This document shows, piece after piece, positions 26,514-36,478 of a stretch of DNA of 64,000 bases. Source of the DNA: Syntrophomonas zehnderi OL-4 (GTDB lineage: Bacteria > Bacillota > Syntrophomonadia > Syntrophomonadales > Syntrophomonadaceae). The stretch lies in contig NZ_CGIH01000031.1 of NCBI RefSeq assembly GCF_000983115.1, positions 1-64,000 of the forward strand. Direction: 5' to 3'. Positions within the stretch are counted from its first letter, which is position 1; every line of letters begins with the position of its first letter. Under the pieces are notes generated by a model that was given only the letters and a program-made list of their open reading frames with translations, did no database searches and was not told the DNA's origin. Made by a program: the position numbers and the translations under genes.

Positions 26514-27089
26514 TTATTTAAAAATACTCTGCGGATTTACCGGATCATCCTGGCTGCGCACTTCAAAATAAAACCGTTCCCCCGTTTTGCCCAAGGCCTG
26601 ACCCTCAGCCAATCTGGTATTATTATCCACCATAATTTCTTTCAGCCCTCCATAAATAGACACCAGATTTCCTTCGTGTTTTATGCAAACTTTCCCATCA
26701 GCTTGGTCTTTTTGAACGTACTCCACCATTCCCGGAAGGATAGGTTTAACCAGGGTATTATCCGTTACCTTCAAATAAATTCCCGGGCAAAATTCCGTTC
26801 TCCCCGTTTGCTGGCTCCAATGCCAGCCGTAACTGCGCTCAATATCCACAAAATTGCAGGGCATTTTAATAACGTTTCCGGTCGTAACCGGCAGGTTTTC
26901 TATCCTATCCTCTCCGGGAAGGTTTATGTAAGGTGAAAAAACCTCTTTTATGTCATAGTCAGTATACATTATGTAATGTAATACCGGTTCCATTATCCTC
27001 TTGCTGCTATGTCCCGACTGCATGATCAGCCCTACCATGGCAGCTATTACTATAACCAGCAAAAATCTGATTTTAAAATTCCCCAACAT
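26514..27089 (-). CDS. spoIVFA: SpoIVFA-like regulator with degenerate LytM domain
   Basis: 191 aa; one N-terminal transmembrane helix (about 8-24), then an M23/LytM-like fold. The zinc ligands of active LytM enzymes are absent: the HxxxD position reads GRTEFCPG and the final HxH reads FYFEVR. That fits SpoIVFA, a non-catalytic partner that tethers and inhibits SpoIVFB. ATG 27,089 is used; an upstream GTG is also possible. Directly upstream of spoIVFB. Confidence 0.85.
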   Translation of the reverse strand: MLGNFKIRFLLVIVIAAMVGLIMQSGHSSKRIMEPVLHYIMYTDYDIKEVFSPYINLPGEDRIENLPVTTGNVIKMPCNFVDIERSYGWHWSQQTGRTEFCPGIYLKVTDNTLVKPILPGMVEYVQKDQADGKVCIKHEGNLVSIYGGLKEIMVDNNTRLAEGQALGKTGERFYFEVRSQDDPVNPQSIFK

Positions 27090-27178
27090 CAACACTCACC
27101 ACCTTTGTTTTTTAACAAATATATAGTAAGCCCGATTAATTTATGTCTGATTATCGACCGTCTGGTAATTTTGTCCAT

Positions 27179-27208
27179 AAAAAAAGGTTGGCCTCTTTAA
27201 CGCCAACC
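27179..27208 (-). terminator. Rho-independent terminator after rodA
   Basis: On the minus strand GGTTGGC pairs with GCCAACC and is followed by seven T. It closes the maf-to-rodA run and separates it from spoIVFAB. Confidence 0.9.
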
Positions 27209-27345
27209 CAGTATAAAATATGCCTTATTCCATTTCATATTCCCCATTATTATTATCAGGAGGGGTCTCCCCTTATTTACTGACTACCTTGTCATATACC
27301 CCGCGGGGAAGAAAAAGCAAAACACAAACTCCCTAGCTGAAAATA

Positions 27346-28503
27346 TCAGAAAACGATCTTTTTGCCTCGAATATTCACGCTTAGAACCAAACCCACCGCG
27401 ATCATATTCGTAATCATGGCACTGCCCCCGTAGCTTAAAAACGGCAGAGGTATACCGGTAATCGGCATCACCCCTATGGACATGCCAATGTTTTCAAAGA
27501 TATGAAAAAGCCACATGGCCGATATCCCCAACACCAGATAACTGCCATAAAGATCCTGGGCGTTAAAACTTATCACTACAGTTCTCCACAGGATTATGCC
27601 ATATAATACTATAACCAAAGCAGCCCCGATAAAACCAAGTTCTTCCCCAATCACTGCATAAATAAAATCGGTATGGTGCTCCGGCAGAAAGTTTAGCTGT
27701 ACCTGGGTTCCATGGAACAAACCTTTACCGGTCAAACCGCCCGAACCAATTGCCACCAGAGACTGGATAGTATTCCATCCGGCTCCGCGCCCCCCCTTGC
27801 CATCATTATATGGATCAGCAAATACGATTAAACGGTCTATCTGGTAATCATCCAGAGGCAGCCAGGTTCCAAATTGAAAATGCAAAAATAGAGCCAGGGC
27901 AATAACCCCCACTGCCGCTCCTATAATTTTAAGCAAAATACGCCAATTGGCTCCGGCGACAAACATCATCCCCAGGGTAAAAGCTATATAAACCAGGGCT
28001 GTACCCAGATCCGGCTGCGCCATTATAAGCAGGAAAGGGACTCCCATGAATATGAAACAGGGAAGCATCTCTCCCAGGGTATCCAATGCCCCCTTGCGTC
28101 TGGCCAAAAAATCAGCGAAAGCTAAAATTAATAATATCTTGGTAAACTCAGCCGGTTGTATCATGGGCAAGGGGCCTATAGCAATCCAGCCGGTGGTACC
28201 CCTTACTTCCTTTCCAAAGACCAGCACGGTCACAAGGATGATAACCGATATACCATATATGTATTTCCAATACCTCTCCAGTTGAGTATAATCATAACGG
28301 ATTATCAATACCGCCAAAAAAGTCCCCGCCGCCAGCCATAAAATCTGCTTTTTAACATAGTAAAAGGAATCATTGCAGATAGCACTGCTGGCACTCAGCA
28401 GAACCACCAACCCCAGAGTAATTATTAGTACAATAGCAACAATAAATGTTTTATCAATAAACTTGAGCCTTTTTATATTCAATGTTAAAACCCCCTGCTC
28501 CAT
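27346..28503 (-). CDS. rodA: RodA, SEDS peptidoglycan polymerase
   Basis: Membrane glycosyltransferase of the elongation machinery, paired with PBP2. 385 aa with about ten hydrophobic helices and SEDS signatures: FADPYNDGKGGRGAGWNTIQSLVAIGSGGL, NFLPEHHTDFIYAVIGEELGF and GIPLPFLSYGGSAM. The context (mre, mrdA, min) favours RodA over FtsW or SpoVE. It follows minE by 89 nt and ends before a terminator. Confidence 0.95.
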   Translation of the reverse strand: MEQGVLTLNIKRLKFIDKTFIVAIVLIITLGLVVLLSASSAICNDSFYYVKKQILWLAAGTFLAVLIIRYDYTQLERYWKYIYGISVIILVTVLVFGKEVRGTTGWIAIGPLPMIQPAEFTKILLILAFADFLARRKGALDTLGEMLPCFIFMGVPFLLIMAQPDLGTALVYIAFTLGMMFVAGANWRILLKIIGAAVGVIALALFLHFQFGTWLPLDDYQIDRLIVFADPYNDGKGGRGAGWNTIQSLVAIGSGGLTGKGLFHGTQVQLNFLPEHHTDFIYAVIGEELGFIGAALVIVLYGIILWRTVVISFNAQDLYGSYLVLGISAMWLFHIFENIGMSIGVMPITGIPLPFLSYGGSAMITNMIAVGLVLSVNIRGKKIVF

Positions 28504-28592
28504 TATAGGGGTATAAAAAATATTATGTCCAGCAAGTAAATTAAGGATGTTCGGACGCGGGGCTTATAAAAACTTTTGGGAAGAATGGCTCG

Positions 28593-28871
28593 TCAATCTC
28601 CGGCGGCCCTTTTTAAACCTTTAATCGGAATATTGGCAACCAGGGCCACCGAGTTGTCCTCGCCTTCAATACTAACCAACAGACCCTCCATGTCGATATC
28701 CATATATTGCTGGATAACCTTTATCAGATCCTCCTTTAAGGCATTTATGAATTCAGGAGATGCTACGCTGCGATCGTGTACCAGCACCAGCCGCAGTCTT
28801 TCACGGGCTATATCTTTGCTGGATGTCGATTCTTTGCCAAAGAGTCTGGCTAATAAATCTAACAATTCCAA
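28593..28871 (-). CDS. minE: Cell division topological factor MinE
   Basis: 92 aa. Stimulates MinD ATPase to release MinCD from midcell. Start MELLDLLARLFGK is the amphipathic membrane helix, followed by SKDIARERLRLVLVHDRS (MinD-binding) and the topological domain ending in VALVANIPIKG. Six nt after minD. Confidence 0.95.
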   Translation of the reverse strand: MELLDLLARLFGKESTSSKDIARERLRLVLVHDRSVASPEFINALKEDLIKVIQQYMDIDMEGLLVSIEGEDNSVALVANIPIKGLKRAAGD

Positions 28872-28877
28872 CCCTCC

Positions 28878-29678
28878 TTACCTGGCCAATTTAAGCATTT
28901 TTTTAAACCTGTCTACCAGATTGGATGTGTCCTCCTGGGCATTAATGGGTACTTCTTCCCCTAATAAACGTCGGGCCACCCTGCGATAAGCTTCACCGGC
29001 CCGGGAACTGTTTTCCAATACAGCCGGTTCACCCCGATTGGTTGAAACGACAATCGTTTCATCCTCGGGTACAACCCCCAATAAATCAATAGATAATATA
29101 TCCAAAATATCCTCAATATCCATCATATCGCCTCTTTTAACCATTTTATTGCGGAGGCGGTTAATTATCAGTTTTGAGTTGCTTAAACCGGCTGCTTCCA
29201 GTAATCCAATGATACGATCCGCATCCCTTACCGAAGAAACCTCTGGCGTAGCTACCACAATCGCATCATCAGCCCCGGATATGGCGTTTTTAAAACCCTG
29301 TTCAATTCCGGCCGGACAATCCACCAGGATAAAATCAAAGTCTTTACGCAGTTCATTGGTGAGGTTTTTCATTTGATGAGGTGTAACCGCACTCTTATCC
29401 TTAGTTTGGGCGGCAGGAAGCAGACACAGCCCTTCAAACCGTTTGTCCCTGATTAAAGCCTGTTTAATCTTACAGTTGCCATTAACCACATCTACAATGT
29501 CAAATACGATGCGATTCTCCAGACCCATTACAACATCCAGGTTTCTTAAGCCAATATCTGTATCCAGCATAACCACTTTTTTGCCTTGCATAGCCAATGC
29601 TGTGCCCAGGTTGGCGGTTGTTGTAGTTTTACCAACACCACCCTTTCCGGAAGTAATCACCAATACCCTACTTTTCAT
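28878..29678 (-). CDS. minD: Septum site-determining ATPase MinD
   Basis: Deviant Walker A ATPase that carries MinC to the membrane. GKGGVGKTTTTANLG (about 11-25), MLDTDIGLRNLDVVMGLENR (about 38-57), FILVDCPAGIEQGF near 118, and a C-terminal amphipathic helix NLVDRFKKMLKLAR that binds lipid. 266 aa is normal. It lies between minC and minE. Confidence 0.97.
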   Translation of the reverse strand: MKSRVLVITSGKGGVGKTTTTANLGTALAMQGKKVVMLDTDIGLRNLDVVMGLENRIVFDIVDVVNGNCKIKQALIRDKRFEGLCLLPAAQTKDKSAVTPHQMKNLTNELRKDFDFILVDCPAGIEQGFKNAISGADDAIVVATPEVSSVRDADRIIGLLEAAGLSNSKLIINRLRNKMVKRGDMMDIEDILDILSIDLLGVVPEDETIVVSTNRGEPAVLENSSRAGEAYRRVARRLLGEEVPINAQEDTSNLVDRFKKMLKLAR

Positions 29679-29692
29679 CTTTTAGCCTCCAA

Positions 29693-30361
29693 TCATATTT
29701 TTAGCTTTTCGATAACTACTTTGCCAGCCCGGATTTTAGCTAATTCAGGGTTATTAACAACAATCGATTCCCCATCGGGAGGGCGAGTAATATGGTTGGC
29801 AATCCGCAACTGGGTGGGACTAAGACGAAAAGCGGCTATAATAGCTTTTTCGTCGCCCAAAGCACCGGCATGAGCCAGACCCCTTAATGCCCCCATGACC
29901 AAGATATTGCCGCCGGCTATCACCTCAGCACCCGGATTGACATCACCAAGTATTACCATATTGCCTTTGTTAAATATTTTTTGTCCTGAACGCAGGTTAC
30001 GGCATATCAGAACTGTATCTGCACTATCAAGGATTTCTGCGTTATTCTTGTTGATGGAGATGCGATTTTGTCCTTGGGCAGAATGGTTGTTAATCAGGTC
30101 TTTAAAGTGAAAGCCATGATCCAGTAAAATATCCTCCATTTCCCTAAGCTGTCTTTCGCTAATACTTTTGCTGCCTACATCAATGCTGATAAAACTACCC
30201 ATTAAATAATTGTCTATGGCATGCAGGTTCTTTTCCAGTTCAGCCTTCATATCCGCGAAACTGTCCCAGGCCGTAAGGTCAATAACCAGTTCGGTGTCCA
30301 CTCCTGCCGCCATTATCTCCACAGACATCCCCCAGCCCCCCATCTGTCCTGCCATAAGCAT
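29693..30361 (-). CDS. minC: Septum formation inhibitor MinC
   Basis: FtsZ inhibitor that blocks septa away from midcell. The N-terminal domain (to about 115) is diverged; the C-terminal beta-helix domain is clear: KGNMVILGDVNPGAEVIAGGNILVMGALRGLAHAGA (about 133-170) ending in GESIVVNNPELAKIRAGKVVIEKL. The start is uncertain: ATG codons at 30,361, 30,343 and 30,328 are all possible. First of minCDE. Confidence 0.93.
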   Translation of the reverse strand: MLMAGQMGGWGMSVEIMAAGVDTELVIDLTAWDSFADMKAELEKNLHAIDNYLMGSFISIDVGSKSISERQLREMEDILLDHGFHFKDLINNHSAQGQNRISINKNNAEILDSADTVLICRNLRSGQKIFNKGNMVILGDVNPGAEVIAGGNILVMGALRGLAHAGALGDEKAIIAAFRLSPTQLRIANHITRPPDGESIVVNNPELAKIRAGKVVIEKLKI

Positions 30362-30411
30362 ATTCTATATTTATGGTTCTGTTTTTTACATTTTTTACCT
30401 CTAAAGAAAAA

Positions 30412-30449
30412 CAAAAAAAAAGAGGTTTTACCCTCATATTTCCTCTTTT
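30412..30449 (-). terminator. Terminator between mrdA and minC
   Basis: On the minus strand AAGAGGA and TACCTCTTT-type arms close a loop of about 14 nt and run into nine T (30,412-30,420). Transcription of minCDE probably restarts after it or relies on read-through. Confidence 0.75.
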
Positions 30450-30558
30450 CTAGTCGTCCGGAAGCAAGAAAATTAATTAATTATTCGTCATTAGCTTCGA
30501 CTTTTTATGCTTATATTATTTCGTTAGCTAAATATCTTAACTATAATCCTCCCCCAAC

Positions 30559-32643
30559 TTAAGGAGCTAAACCAGGTATCTCCTCGATAGCATCGGCTTT
30601 CTTCCTGTCTTCCTCGGCTTTAATGGCTGCATAATGATCAACAATACCAAAATATTGTTCAAAAACTGCCTTGGCCACCCATCCGGCAGATTCACTGCCA
30701 TGCTGACCATATTCCACCACTCCGGCAAAGGCAATTTGAGGATTTTCTGCTGGAGCAAAGGCAATAAAAGTACCATGGTATTCCCTGTCTTTATGATCCC
30801 CGGCGCGCCCGGTTTCGGCGGTTCCTGTTTTTGCCGCCACATGGACTTCAGGCGGGAAATTGGTGAAAAGAAACGCAGCCGTTCCACCTCTTTGCGTAAC
30901 TGCCATCATGGCTTGCCGGGTTAAAGCCAGAGTTCTTGCTGAAACGGATGTTTCGTGCATTACGCGAGGTTTTATTTCCTGCGTTTTTTTCTTGTCTGGG
31001 GTAGTGATGCTTTTTAACAGATGCGGTTGCATTAGATAGCCGCCATTAGCTATGGTAGCCGCATAATTGGCCAACTGAATAACAGTGTACTGGTTGCCGC
31101 CCTGACCGATGGACATATTAAAAGTGTCAAATGCCTGCCAGGTCGTTTCAAAATTATATTCAATCTTATACTGGGCTTCTAATCTGGCACGTTCGTTTTT
31201 TTCGGCTCTTTGGATTGACTTCTTTTTCTCCTCGTCAGCGGCATCGGCCAGCAGTTGAGCGTATTTTTCATCTAATTGCTTGCGCAGGTAATCATATTTT
31301 TGGTTAATTAACAAACTATTAAGTTCTTTTTTCCAGGCAGGGGTGGGTACCAGTCCGGTCGCTTCACCCGGCAGATCAATACCGGTTTTCTTACCTAAAC
31401 CAAAGTCTTGAGCCACCTTGATAATGTTATCTTTTCCAGCACGGCGACCGGCTTCCTGAAAATAAGTATTGCAGGATACCGCCATACCTTTAAAGTAATC
31501 TAAATTTCCATGTACACCGGTACACTTGATGTAGGGGCTGATCCAATAGGCCCCTTTGCAGTTGACTTCTTGAGCGAATGGATCAATTGTACCAGATTCC
31601 AAAGCGGCCATTCCGGTTATCGGCTTAAAGGTTGAGCCGGGTGGATAGGTGGCCTGAATGGCACGATTGGTGGCGGCACCCGGCTGCAGCGGGTCATATC
31701 TATTCCCAGAGGGAAAATAATACGGTACAATATCGTTGTCCAATTGACCTTTGAAATCATCCGGCCTTAAGACAGGACTGCTGGTCATGGCTAAAACTTC
31801 ACCGGATTTTACATCCAGCACAACCGCTGAACCCACCTTGGCTTTAGGATATTTTTTTTGCAGCCGGAGGAGATTATCTTCCATACTTTTTTCCATGACC
31901 TTCTGTAGTTTTAAATCCAGAGTCAAGGTAAGATTACTGCCCGGTTGCGGCTGCAGGGTTACCAGCTCACCGACCGGCCTTCCCTGGGCATCCACCTCTA
32001 CCCGGCGAGCCCCATCTTTACCCCTTAATTCTTTTTCAAATTGTTTCTCAATTCCCGATTTTCCAATCAGACTGTTGATACTGTACTGGTTTTCATTTTC
32101 AGCCAGTTCTTCGGCATTAATGGAGTGAATATAGCCCAGGATATGGCCGGCAGCGGTATCCTGGGGATAGACTCTAAGCGGCTCGGTATTAACAGTTACC
32201 CCGGGCAGATGCTGGCGATTCTCTTCTATCTTTACCACCAGATCCCAGGGAATATCGCGCATCACAACGACCGGTTCAAATAGGCGAAATTTCTGCAGTT
32301 CAATCTTTTCCTTGATCAGATCAGCCGTAACATCAGGATAATACGGAGACAAAATGTTAATCAGATTTTCGATCATGGCGTCTTGACCTTCCTTACCCAG
32401 GTAAGTAAGGCTTAAAGTATAAACCAATTCATTGGCGGCCAGCGGAGTACCATCGCGAGTATAAATCTCCCCGCGGGATGCTTTTATTGGAACCAAACGG
32501 ATGCGGTTTTCGCTGGCCTTGATCTGGTATTGATCGGTATAAAAAATCTGCACAACCGCCAACCGAATCAGCAATATGCACAGCAATCCCATCACAAAAT
32601 ATGTATAAACTTTCATGGCGGACTTAAACTGACCTTGTTTCAT
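30559..32643 (-). CDS. mrdA: Penicillin-binding protein 2, elongation transpeptidase
   Basis: Class B PBP that cross-links side-wall peptidoglycan with RodA. One N-terminal transmembrane helix (about 13-31), a dimerisation domain with RGEIYTRDGTPLAAN, then the transpeptidase domain: YPPGSTFKPITG with the nucleophile Ser (SxxK), VSCNTYF (SxN) and AAKTGTAE (KTG). A charged insert around 455-500 (KYDYLRKQLDEKYAQLLADAADEEKKK region) is longer than in many relatives. 694 aa. Follows mreD by 9 nt. Confidence 0.95.
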   Translation of the reverse strand: MKQGQFKSAMKVYTYFVMGLLCILLIRLAVVQIFYTDQYQIKASENRIRLVPIKASRGEIYTRDGTPLAANELVYTLSLTYLGKEGQDAMIENLINILSPYYPDVTADLIKEKIELQKFRLFEPVVVMRDIPWDLVVKIEENRQHLPGVTVNTEPLRVYPQDTAAGHILGYIHSINAEELAENENQYSINSLIGKSGIEKQFEKELRGKDGARRVEVDAQGRPVGELVTLQPQPGSNLTLTLDLKLQKVMEKSMEDNLLRLQKKYPKAKVGSAVVLDVKSGEVLAMTSSPVLRPDDFKGQLDNDIVPYYFPSGNRYDPLQPGAATNRAIQATYPPGSTFKPITGMAALESGTIDPFAQEVNCKGAYWISPYIKCTGVHGNLDYFKGMAVSCNTYFQEAGRRAGKDNIIKVAQDFGLGKKTGIDLPGEATGLVPTPAWKKELNSLLINQKYDYLRKQLDEKYAQLLADAADEEKKKSIQRAEKNERARLEAQYKIEYNFETTWQAFDTFNMSIGQGGNQYTVIQLANYAATIANGGYLMQPHLLKSITTPDKKKTQEIKPRVMHETSVSARTLALTRQAMMAVTQRGGTAAFLFTNFPPEVHVAAKTGTAETGRAGDHKDREYHGTFIAFAPAENPQIAFAGVVEYGQHGSESAGWVAKAVFEQYFGIVDHYAAIKAEEDRKKADAIEEIPGLAP

Positions 32644-32652
32644 TTGTATCTC

Positions 32653-33156
32653 CTATATCTCCCCTGTACCTTTTAACAGCCCCCGTCTGGAAGATTGATA
32701 AAACCAGATATAAATCGGCGCTGCCACCAGGGCATTATAAAGAGTCTGATACAACATATCCATAAATAGAAGTTCGTTAACGTTAAAAGCGGAAAAGTTA
32801 AGCAATACTAAGACTAACAGCAGACCGGCATTAATAATAGAACCTAGTATAACACCTATTATCCCCACGATTACATTTTCTTCAAAGACTCTCCCCTGCA
32901 GAATTCCTATAACGTATGCGGTAATTGCTTTAGCAATAGCATTAATGCCGATGAACCGGCCGATAAAGAGATCCTCGAGCAGTCCGCAGCACAAACCGTA
33001 ATATGCACCTTTTCGGCCGCCATTTAACAAGGCGTAAAAAATAACAAAAACCAGTACAATATCAGGTACTGCACCCTTTATACTATAGCTATTGAAGAAT
33101 GTCGATTGCAAAAAGATTGCCAGAAAAGGCAGAATTGCCAACAGAAAGTAGCGCAC
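32653..33156 (-). CDS. mreD: Rod shape-determining protein MreD
   Basis: 167 aa with five or six hydrophobic helices. Opening RYFLLAILPFLAIFLQSTFFNSYSIKGAVPDIVLVFVIFYALLNG and LCCGLLEDLFIGRFIGINAI are typical of MreD. Between mreC (5 nt) and mrdA. Confidence 0.93.
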   Translation of the reverse strand: MRYFLLAILPFLAIFLQSTFFNSYSIKGAVPDIVLVFVIFYALLNGGRKGAYYGLCCGLLEDLFIGRFIGINAIAKAITAYVIGILQGRVFEENVIVGIIGVILGSIINAGLLLVLVLLNFSAFNVNELLFMDMLYQTLYNALVAAPIYIWFYQSSRRGLLKGTGEI

Positions 33157-33161
33157 CGGGT

Positions 33162-34031
33162 TTACTCCCCTTCATTAATTCCGGATTCAGATACAGGATT
33201 GTACTTGGCAATCACCATCACTTCCTCCAGTTTATCGAATTGAACAGCTGGTTTTACGGTAGCAGATAACAATAAGCCGTTGGACTCCCTTTTGACTGAT
33301 TGGATAGTACCGATTTGAATCCCTTTGGGATAAAACTCAGACAATCCTGAAGTGATAACCTTCTCTCCTTTTTTAACTTTGGCATAATAGGGGATGTTTA
33401 TCATAGCCAAACTGTAAGAATCCCCGGTTCCTTCAATAATACCCCGGGTTTCCCGGGAATCCTGCAATATAACTCCTACTGCCATTTCACGATCGGTTAT
33501 AAGCGTGACCTGGGCTGAATGTTGACTGGTATTGCTGATCCTGCCGACCAGCCCATCAGGACTGATAACCGGCATTCCTTGGGCGATGCCATCCTCTGCC
33601 CCTTTATCAATCGTAATTACTTTAAACCAGTTATTAGGACTGCGGGCAATAACCCGGGCATACTCCAAACCAAACTGCTCCTTGTTTTCTTCTCCAAAAT
33701 TGAGCAGTTTTCGCAATCTTAGGGTTTCCGCTTCGTATTCTTGAAGACGCTGGTTTTCCATAGTGAGTTGGGCCTTTTCGCGGTTAAGTTGTTTAATTTT
33801 GGCGTTCATATTCTTTTTTTCAGCAAAATGCAACCCGAGCCCATTAATACCCCTTCTCATTTCGTTCAGGCCGCTCTGAAGAGGCGCGTAGCTATCCCGG
33901 AGCAGTTTTTCCGCCACCGTAATTTCAGCCCTGGTACTGGAGGTATATCGCATGGTTGCTAAAAGCACGATGGTTACTCCTAAAACAATCCAAAAACTCT
34001 TTTTTTTTATTAACTTAATCAAGTTTCTCAC
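33162..34031 (-). CDS. mreC: Rod shape-determining protein MreC
   Basis: 289 aa scaffold of the elongation complex. N-terminal membrane helix (about 13-27), coiled coil (about 60-105, EKKNMNAKIKQLNREKAQLTMENQRL), then the beta-rich domain with VIARSPNNWFKVITIDKGAEDGI and VSPDGLVGRI. Follows mreB by 4 nt. Confidence 0.95.
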   Translation of the reverse strand: MRNLIKLIKKKSFWIVLGVTIVLLATMRYTSSTRAEITVAEKLLRDSYAPLQSGLNEMRRGINGLGLHFAEKKNMNAKIKQLNREKAQLTMENQRLQEYEAETLRLRKLLNFGEENKEQFGLEYARVIARSPNNWFKVITIDKGAEDGIAQGMPVISPDGLVGRISNTSQHSAQVTLITDREMAVGVILQDSRETRGIIEGTGDSYSLAMINIPYYAKVKKGEKVITSGLSEFYPKGIQIGTIQSVKRESNGLLLSATVKPAVQFDKLEEVMVIAKYNPVSESGINEGE

Positions 34032-34035
34032 CTGG

Positions 34036-35058
34036 TTATAGTGTTTTTTTCATGGAAACCAGCATCTTTTTTAGTTCTTCAATGTTTTCCAGCACGGCTC
34101 CAGTTCCGCGGGCAACCGCCAATAAAGGATCATCACATACGTATACCGGCATATGGGTTTCCTGGCTGATTATTTTATCCAGACCGCGCAAAAGGGCTCC
34201 TCCGCCGGCCATGACGATTCCGCGATCCATGATGTCGGCCGCTAGTTCCGGCGGGGTTTTTTCCAGACATACCTTAATTCCGTCCAGTATTTGGTCAACC
34301 GTTTCCTTGAGTGCCATTTGAATTTCCTCAGAAGAAACCTCTATAGTTTTAGGCAGACCGGATACCAAATCCCGTCCCCGCACATCATAATACTCTTCGG
34401 TTCCTTCCCACAGTGCCGATCCAATGCTCGTTTTAATGTTTTCAGCAGTTCGTTCCCCAATCAGCAGGTTATAGGTCTTTTTTAAATGATTAATAATGGC
34501 ATTATCCATATTGTCTCCGGCTACCCGTACTGATTTGGCTGTTACTACGCCTCCCAGGGAAATTACTGCCACCTCGGTAGTACCGCCGCCAATGTCAACG
34601 ATCATGTTGCCGGTTGGTTCATGAACCGGTAGACCCGCACCAATAGCAGCGGCCATAGGTTCCTCAATCAGATAAGCTTCCTTGGCTCCCCCCGCAAGAG
34701 CCGCTTCCCGAACTGCCCTTTCCTCCACCGTGGTACATCCGGTAGGTATACTAATAACCACCCGCGGTTTGACAAAGGGGCTTTTAGACTCCAGGGCTTT
34801 ATTAATAAAGTACTTCAACATAGCCTGGGTGACATCAAAATCAGCGATTACACCATCCTTCATGGGACGAATGGCCACGATATTGCCCGGTGTTCTGCCA
34901 ATCATCTGTTTGGCTTCTTCCCCGACTGATAAGACCTTTCCGGTATTATTCTGTATCGCTACAACGGAAGGTTCTCTTAATACCACCCCTTTACCTTTAA
35001 CATGCACCAGGGTATTAGCTGTTCCTAAATCTATGCCCATATCTTTTCCAAAAACCAC
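34036..35058 (-). CDS. mreB: Rod shape-determining actin homologue MreB
   Basis: 340-aa actin-fold ATPase forming membrane filaments that guide wall synthesis. [27 protein letters not shown] (phosphate 1), [17 protein letters not shown] (phosphate 2) and the adenosine motif [14 protein letters not shown]. Follows radC by 20 nt. Confidence 0.98.
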   Translation of the reverse strand: MVFGKDMGIDLGTANTLVHVKGKGVVLREPSVVAIQNNTGKVLSVGEEAKQMIGRTPGNIVAIRPMKDGVIADFDVTQAMLKYFINKALESKSPFVKPRVVISIPTGCTTVEERAVREAALAGGAKEAYLIEEPMAAAIGAGLPVHEPTGNMIVDIGGGTTEVAVISLGGVVTAKSVRVAGDNMDNAIINHLKKTYNLLIGERTAENIKTSIGSALWEGTEEYYDVRGRDLVSGLPKTIEVSSEEIQMALKETVDQILDGIKVCLEKTPPELAADIMDRGIVMAGGGALLRGLDKIISQETHMPVYVCDDPLLAVARGTGAVLENIEELKKMLVSMKKTL

Positions 35059-35078
35059 TGTTTTGTGTCCTCCTTAGA

Positions 35079-35762
35079 TTAAATTAAACCCTTTTCTTTC
35101 AGGCTGCAGTATTTATCCTGCCCGATGATTAAATGATCAAGTACATCAATTCCCATTATATTGCCTGCTTCAACCAGGCGACGCGTGATATCTACATCTT
35201 CGCGGCTGGGAGTCGGATCACCACTGGGATGGTTGTGAACTAATATTATGGAAGCTGCGCTGCATTTGACAGCCGTCTTAAAAACCTCCCGGGCATGAAC
35301 GATAGAGCTTGACAGGCCACCGACCGACACCTCTTCCTTGATCAACAACCCACCTTTGCGATCCAGGTACATTGCACAAAAATGTTCCCGATCGTGGTAA
35401 CGCATCTCTTCCATCAACAGCCGGCTCACATCTGCCGGAGAATTAACGTAATCACGGATTTTTACATCCATGGCTGTTCTGCGCCCCAGTTCAATAGCGG
35501 CTTTAATGCTTACGGCTTTAGCCGGCCCGATACCTTTAATCCTGGTTATATCCTCCAGACTGGCTTCTCTAAGATTGCGCAGGCCATCGTAAGTAACCAA
35601 TAACTGCCGAGCCAGATCCAGGGCACTTAGGTTTTTAGTGCCATTGCCCAGAATAATTGCCAGCAGTTCTTCATCAGATATATATGCTTCTCCCCGAGCC
35701 TGCATTTTTTCCCGAGGGCGCATCCCGACTGGCATTTCTTTAATTCCAACCCTGTACTCCAT
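35079..35762 (-). CDS. radC: RadC family JAB/MPN-domain protein
   Basis: 227 aa. N-terminal helix-hairpin-helix (ITRIKGIGPAKAVSIKAAIELGRR, about 68-91) and a C-terminal JAMM metalloprotease-like domain with HNHPSGDPTPSREDVD. Despite the name, a DNA-repair role is doubtful. The start overlaps the end of maf by 23 nt. Confidence 0.95.
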   Translation of the reverse strand: MEYRVGIKEMPVGMRPREKMQARGEAYISDEELLAIILGNGTKNLSALDLARQLLVTYDGLRNLREASLEDITRIKGIGPAKAVSIKAAIELGRRTAMDVKIRDYVNSPADVSRLLMEEMRYHDREHFCAMYLDRKGGLLIKEEVSVGGLSSSIVHAREVFKTAVKCSAASIILVHNHPSGDPTPSREDVDITRRLVEAGNIMGIDVLDHLIIGQDKYCSLKEKGLI

Positions 35763-36351
35763 TCGGCGCTTCCCCTCCCAGTAAATAAACGCCTTGTTTA
35801 TACAAGAGCTGGTATAGTTTGCTTAAAGGTAGTCCAACTACATTAAAGTAACAGCCATCTATTTTTTCGATCAGCAAGGCTCCCAGTCCTTGTATACCAT
35901 AACCTCCAGCTTTGTCCACCCATTCGCCGCAATCCAGGTAACCCTGAATTTCACCGTTTGACAGGTGGCGAAACCACACTTTGGTAACCTCAAATTCAGT
36001 TGAGTGACTTTCATTCTGCTGATTGACAACACAGATTCCCGTCATCACCTGGTGCTCCCTGCCGCTTAGCAGGGTTAGTTTTTGCCGGGCATCCTCCCGA
36101 TCAAGTGGTTTTCCCATGATTACATCATCCAGAACAACCACGGTGTCGGCTGCTATAATGATATTCTGTTCAGTTCGCCCTGCCACCGCCTGGGCTTTTT
36201 GCCAGGCCAATTTTTTTACCAGATCCCCGGGATGAAGATTATAAAAGGCTTCCTCATCGACATCGGCTGTCATACAGCTGAATTCAAGCCCTACCTGTTC
36301 AAGTAATTGCTTGCGTCGCGGCGATGCCGAAGCCAGAATTATTTCCTGCAT
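35740..36351 (-). CDS. maf: Maf family nucleotide pyrophosphatase
   Basis: 203 aa. Removes non-canonical or pyrimidine nucleoside triphosphates. ASASPRRKQLLEQVG at the N-terminus, AADTVVVLDDVIMGKP (about 67-82) and WVDKAGGYGIQGLGALLIEKIDGCYFNVVGLPL are the family motifs. It heads the maf-radC-mreBCD-mrdA group. Confidence 0.96.
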   Translation of the reverse strand: MQEIILASASPRRKQLLEQVGLEFSCMTADVDEEAFYNLHPGDLVKKLAWQKAQAVAGRTEQNIIIAADTVVVLDDVIMGKPLDREDARQKLTLLSGREHQVMTGICVVNQQNESHSTEFEVTKVWFRHLSNGEIQGYLDCGEWVDKAGGYGIQGLGALLIEKIDGCYFNVVGLPLSKLYQLLYKQGVYLLGGEAPNGVQGWN

Positions 36352-36385
36352 ATGTTATCCCTCATAGTCTTTTTGCCACTGATTT

Positions 36386-36452
36386 ACGCAGATAATTATG
36401 ATTAGGCAATTTTCTTTTTTTATTATAAAAGCTTAATCATAAAAATCTGCGT
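36386..36452. repeat. Inverted repeat with 19-nt arms upstream of maf
   Basis: ACGCAGATAATTATGATTA (36,386-36,404) faces TAATCATAAAAATCTGCGT (36,434-36,452): 17 of 19 positions pair across a 29-nt T-rich loop. The ends share ATCTGCGT with dispersed repeats elsewhere. It could be a miniature element or a 3' hairpin of the gene at 36,479. Confidence 0.65.
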
Positions 36453-36478
36453 CCTCTGGTCAAAATTTCCTTATTTTA

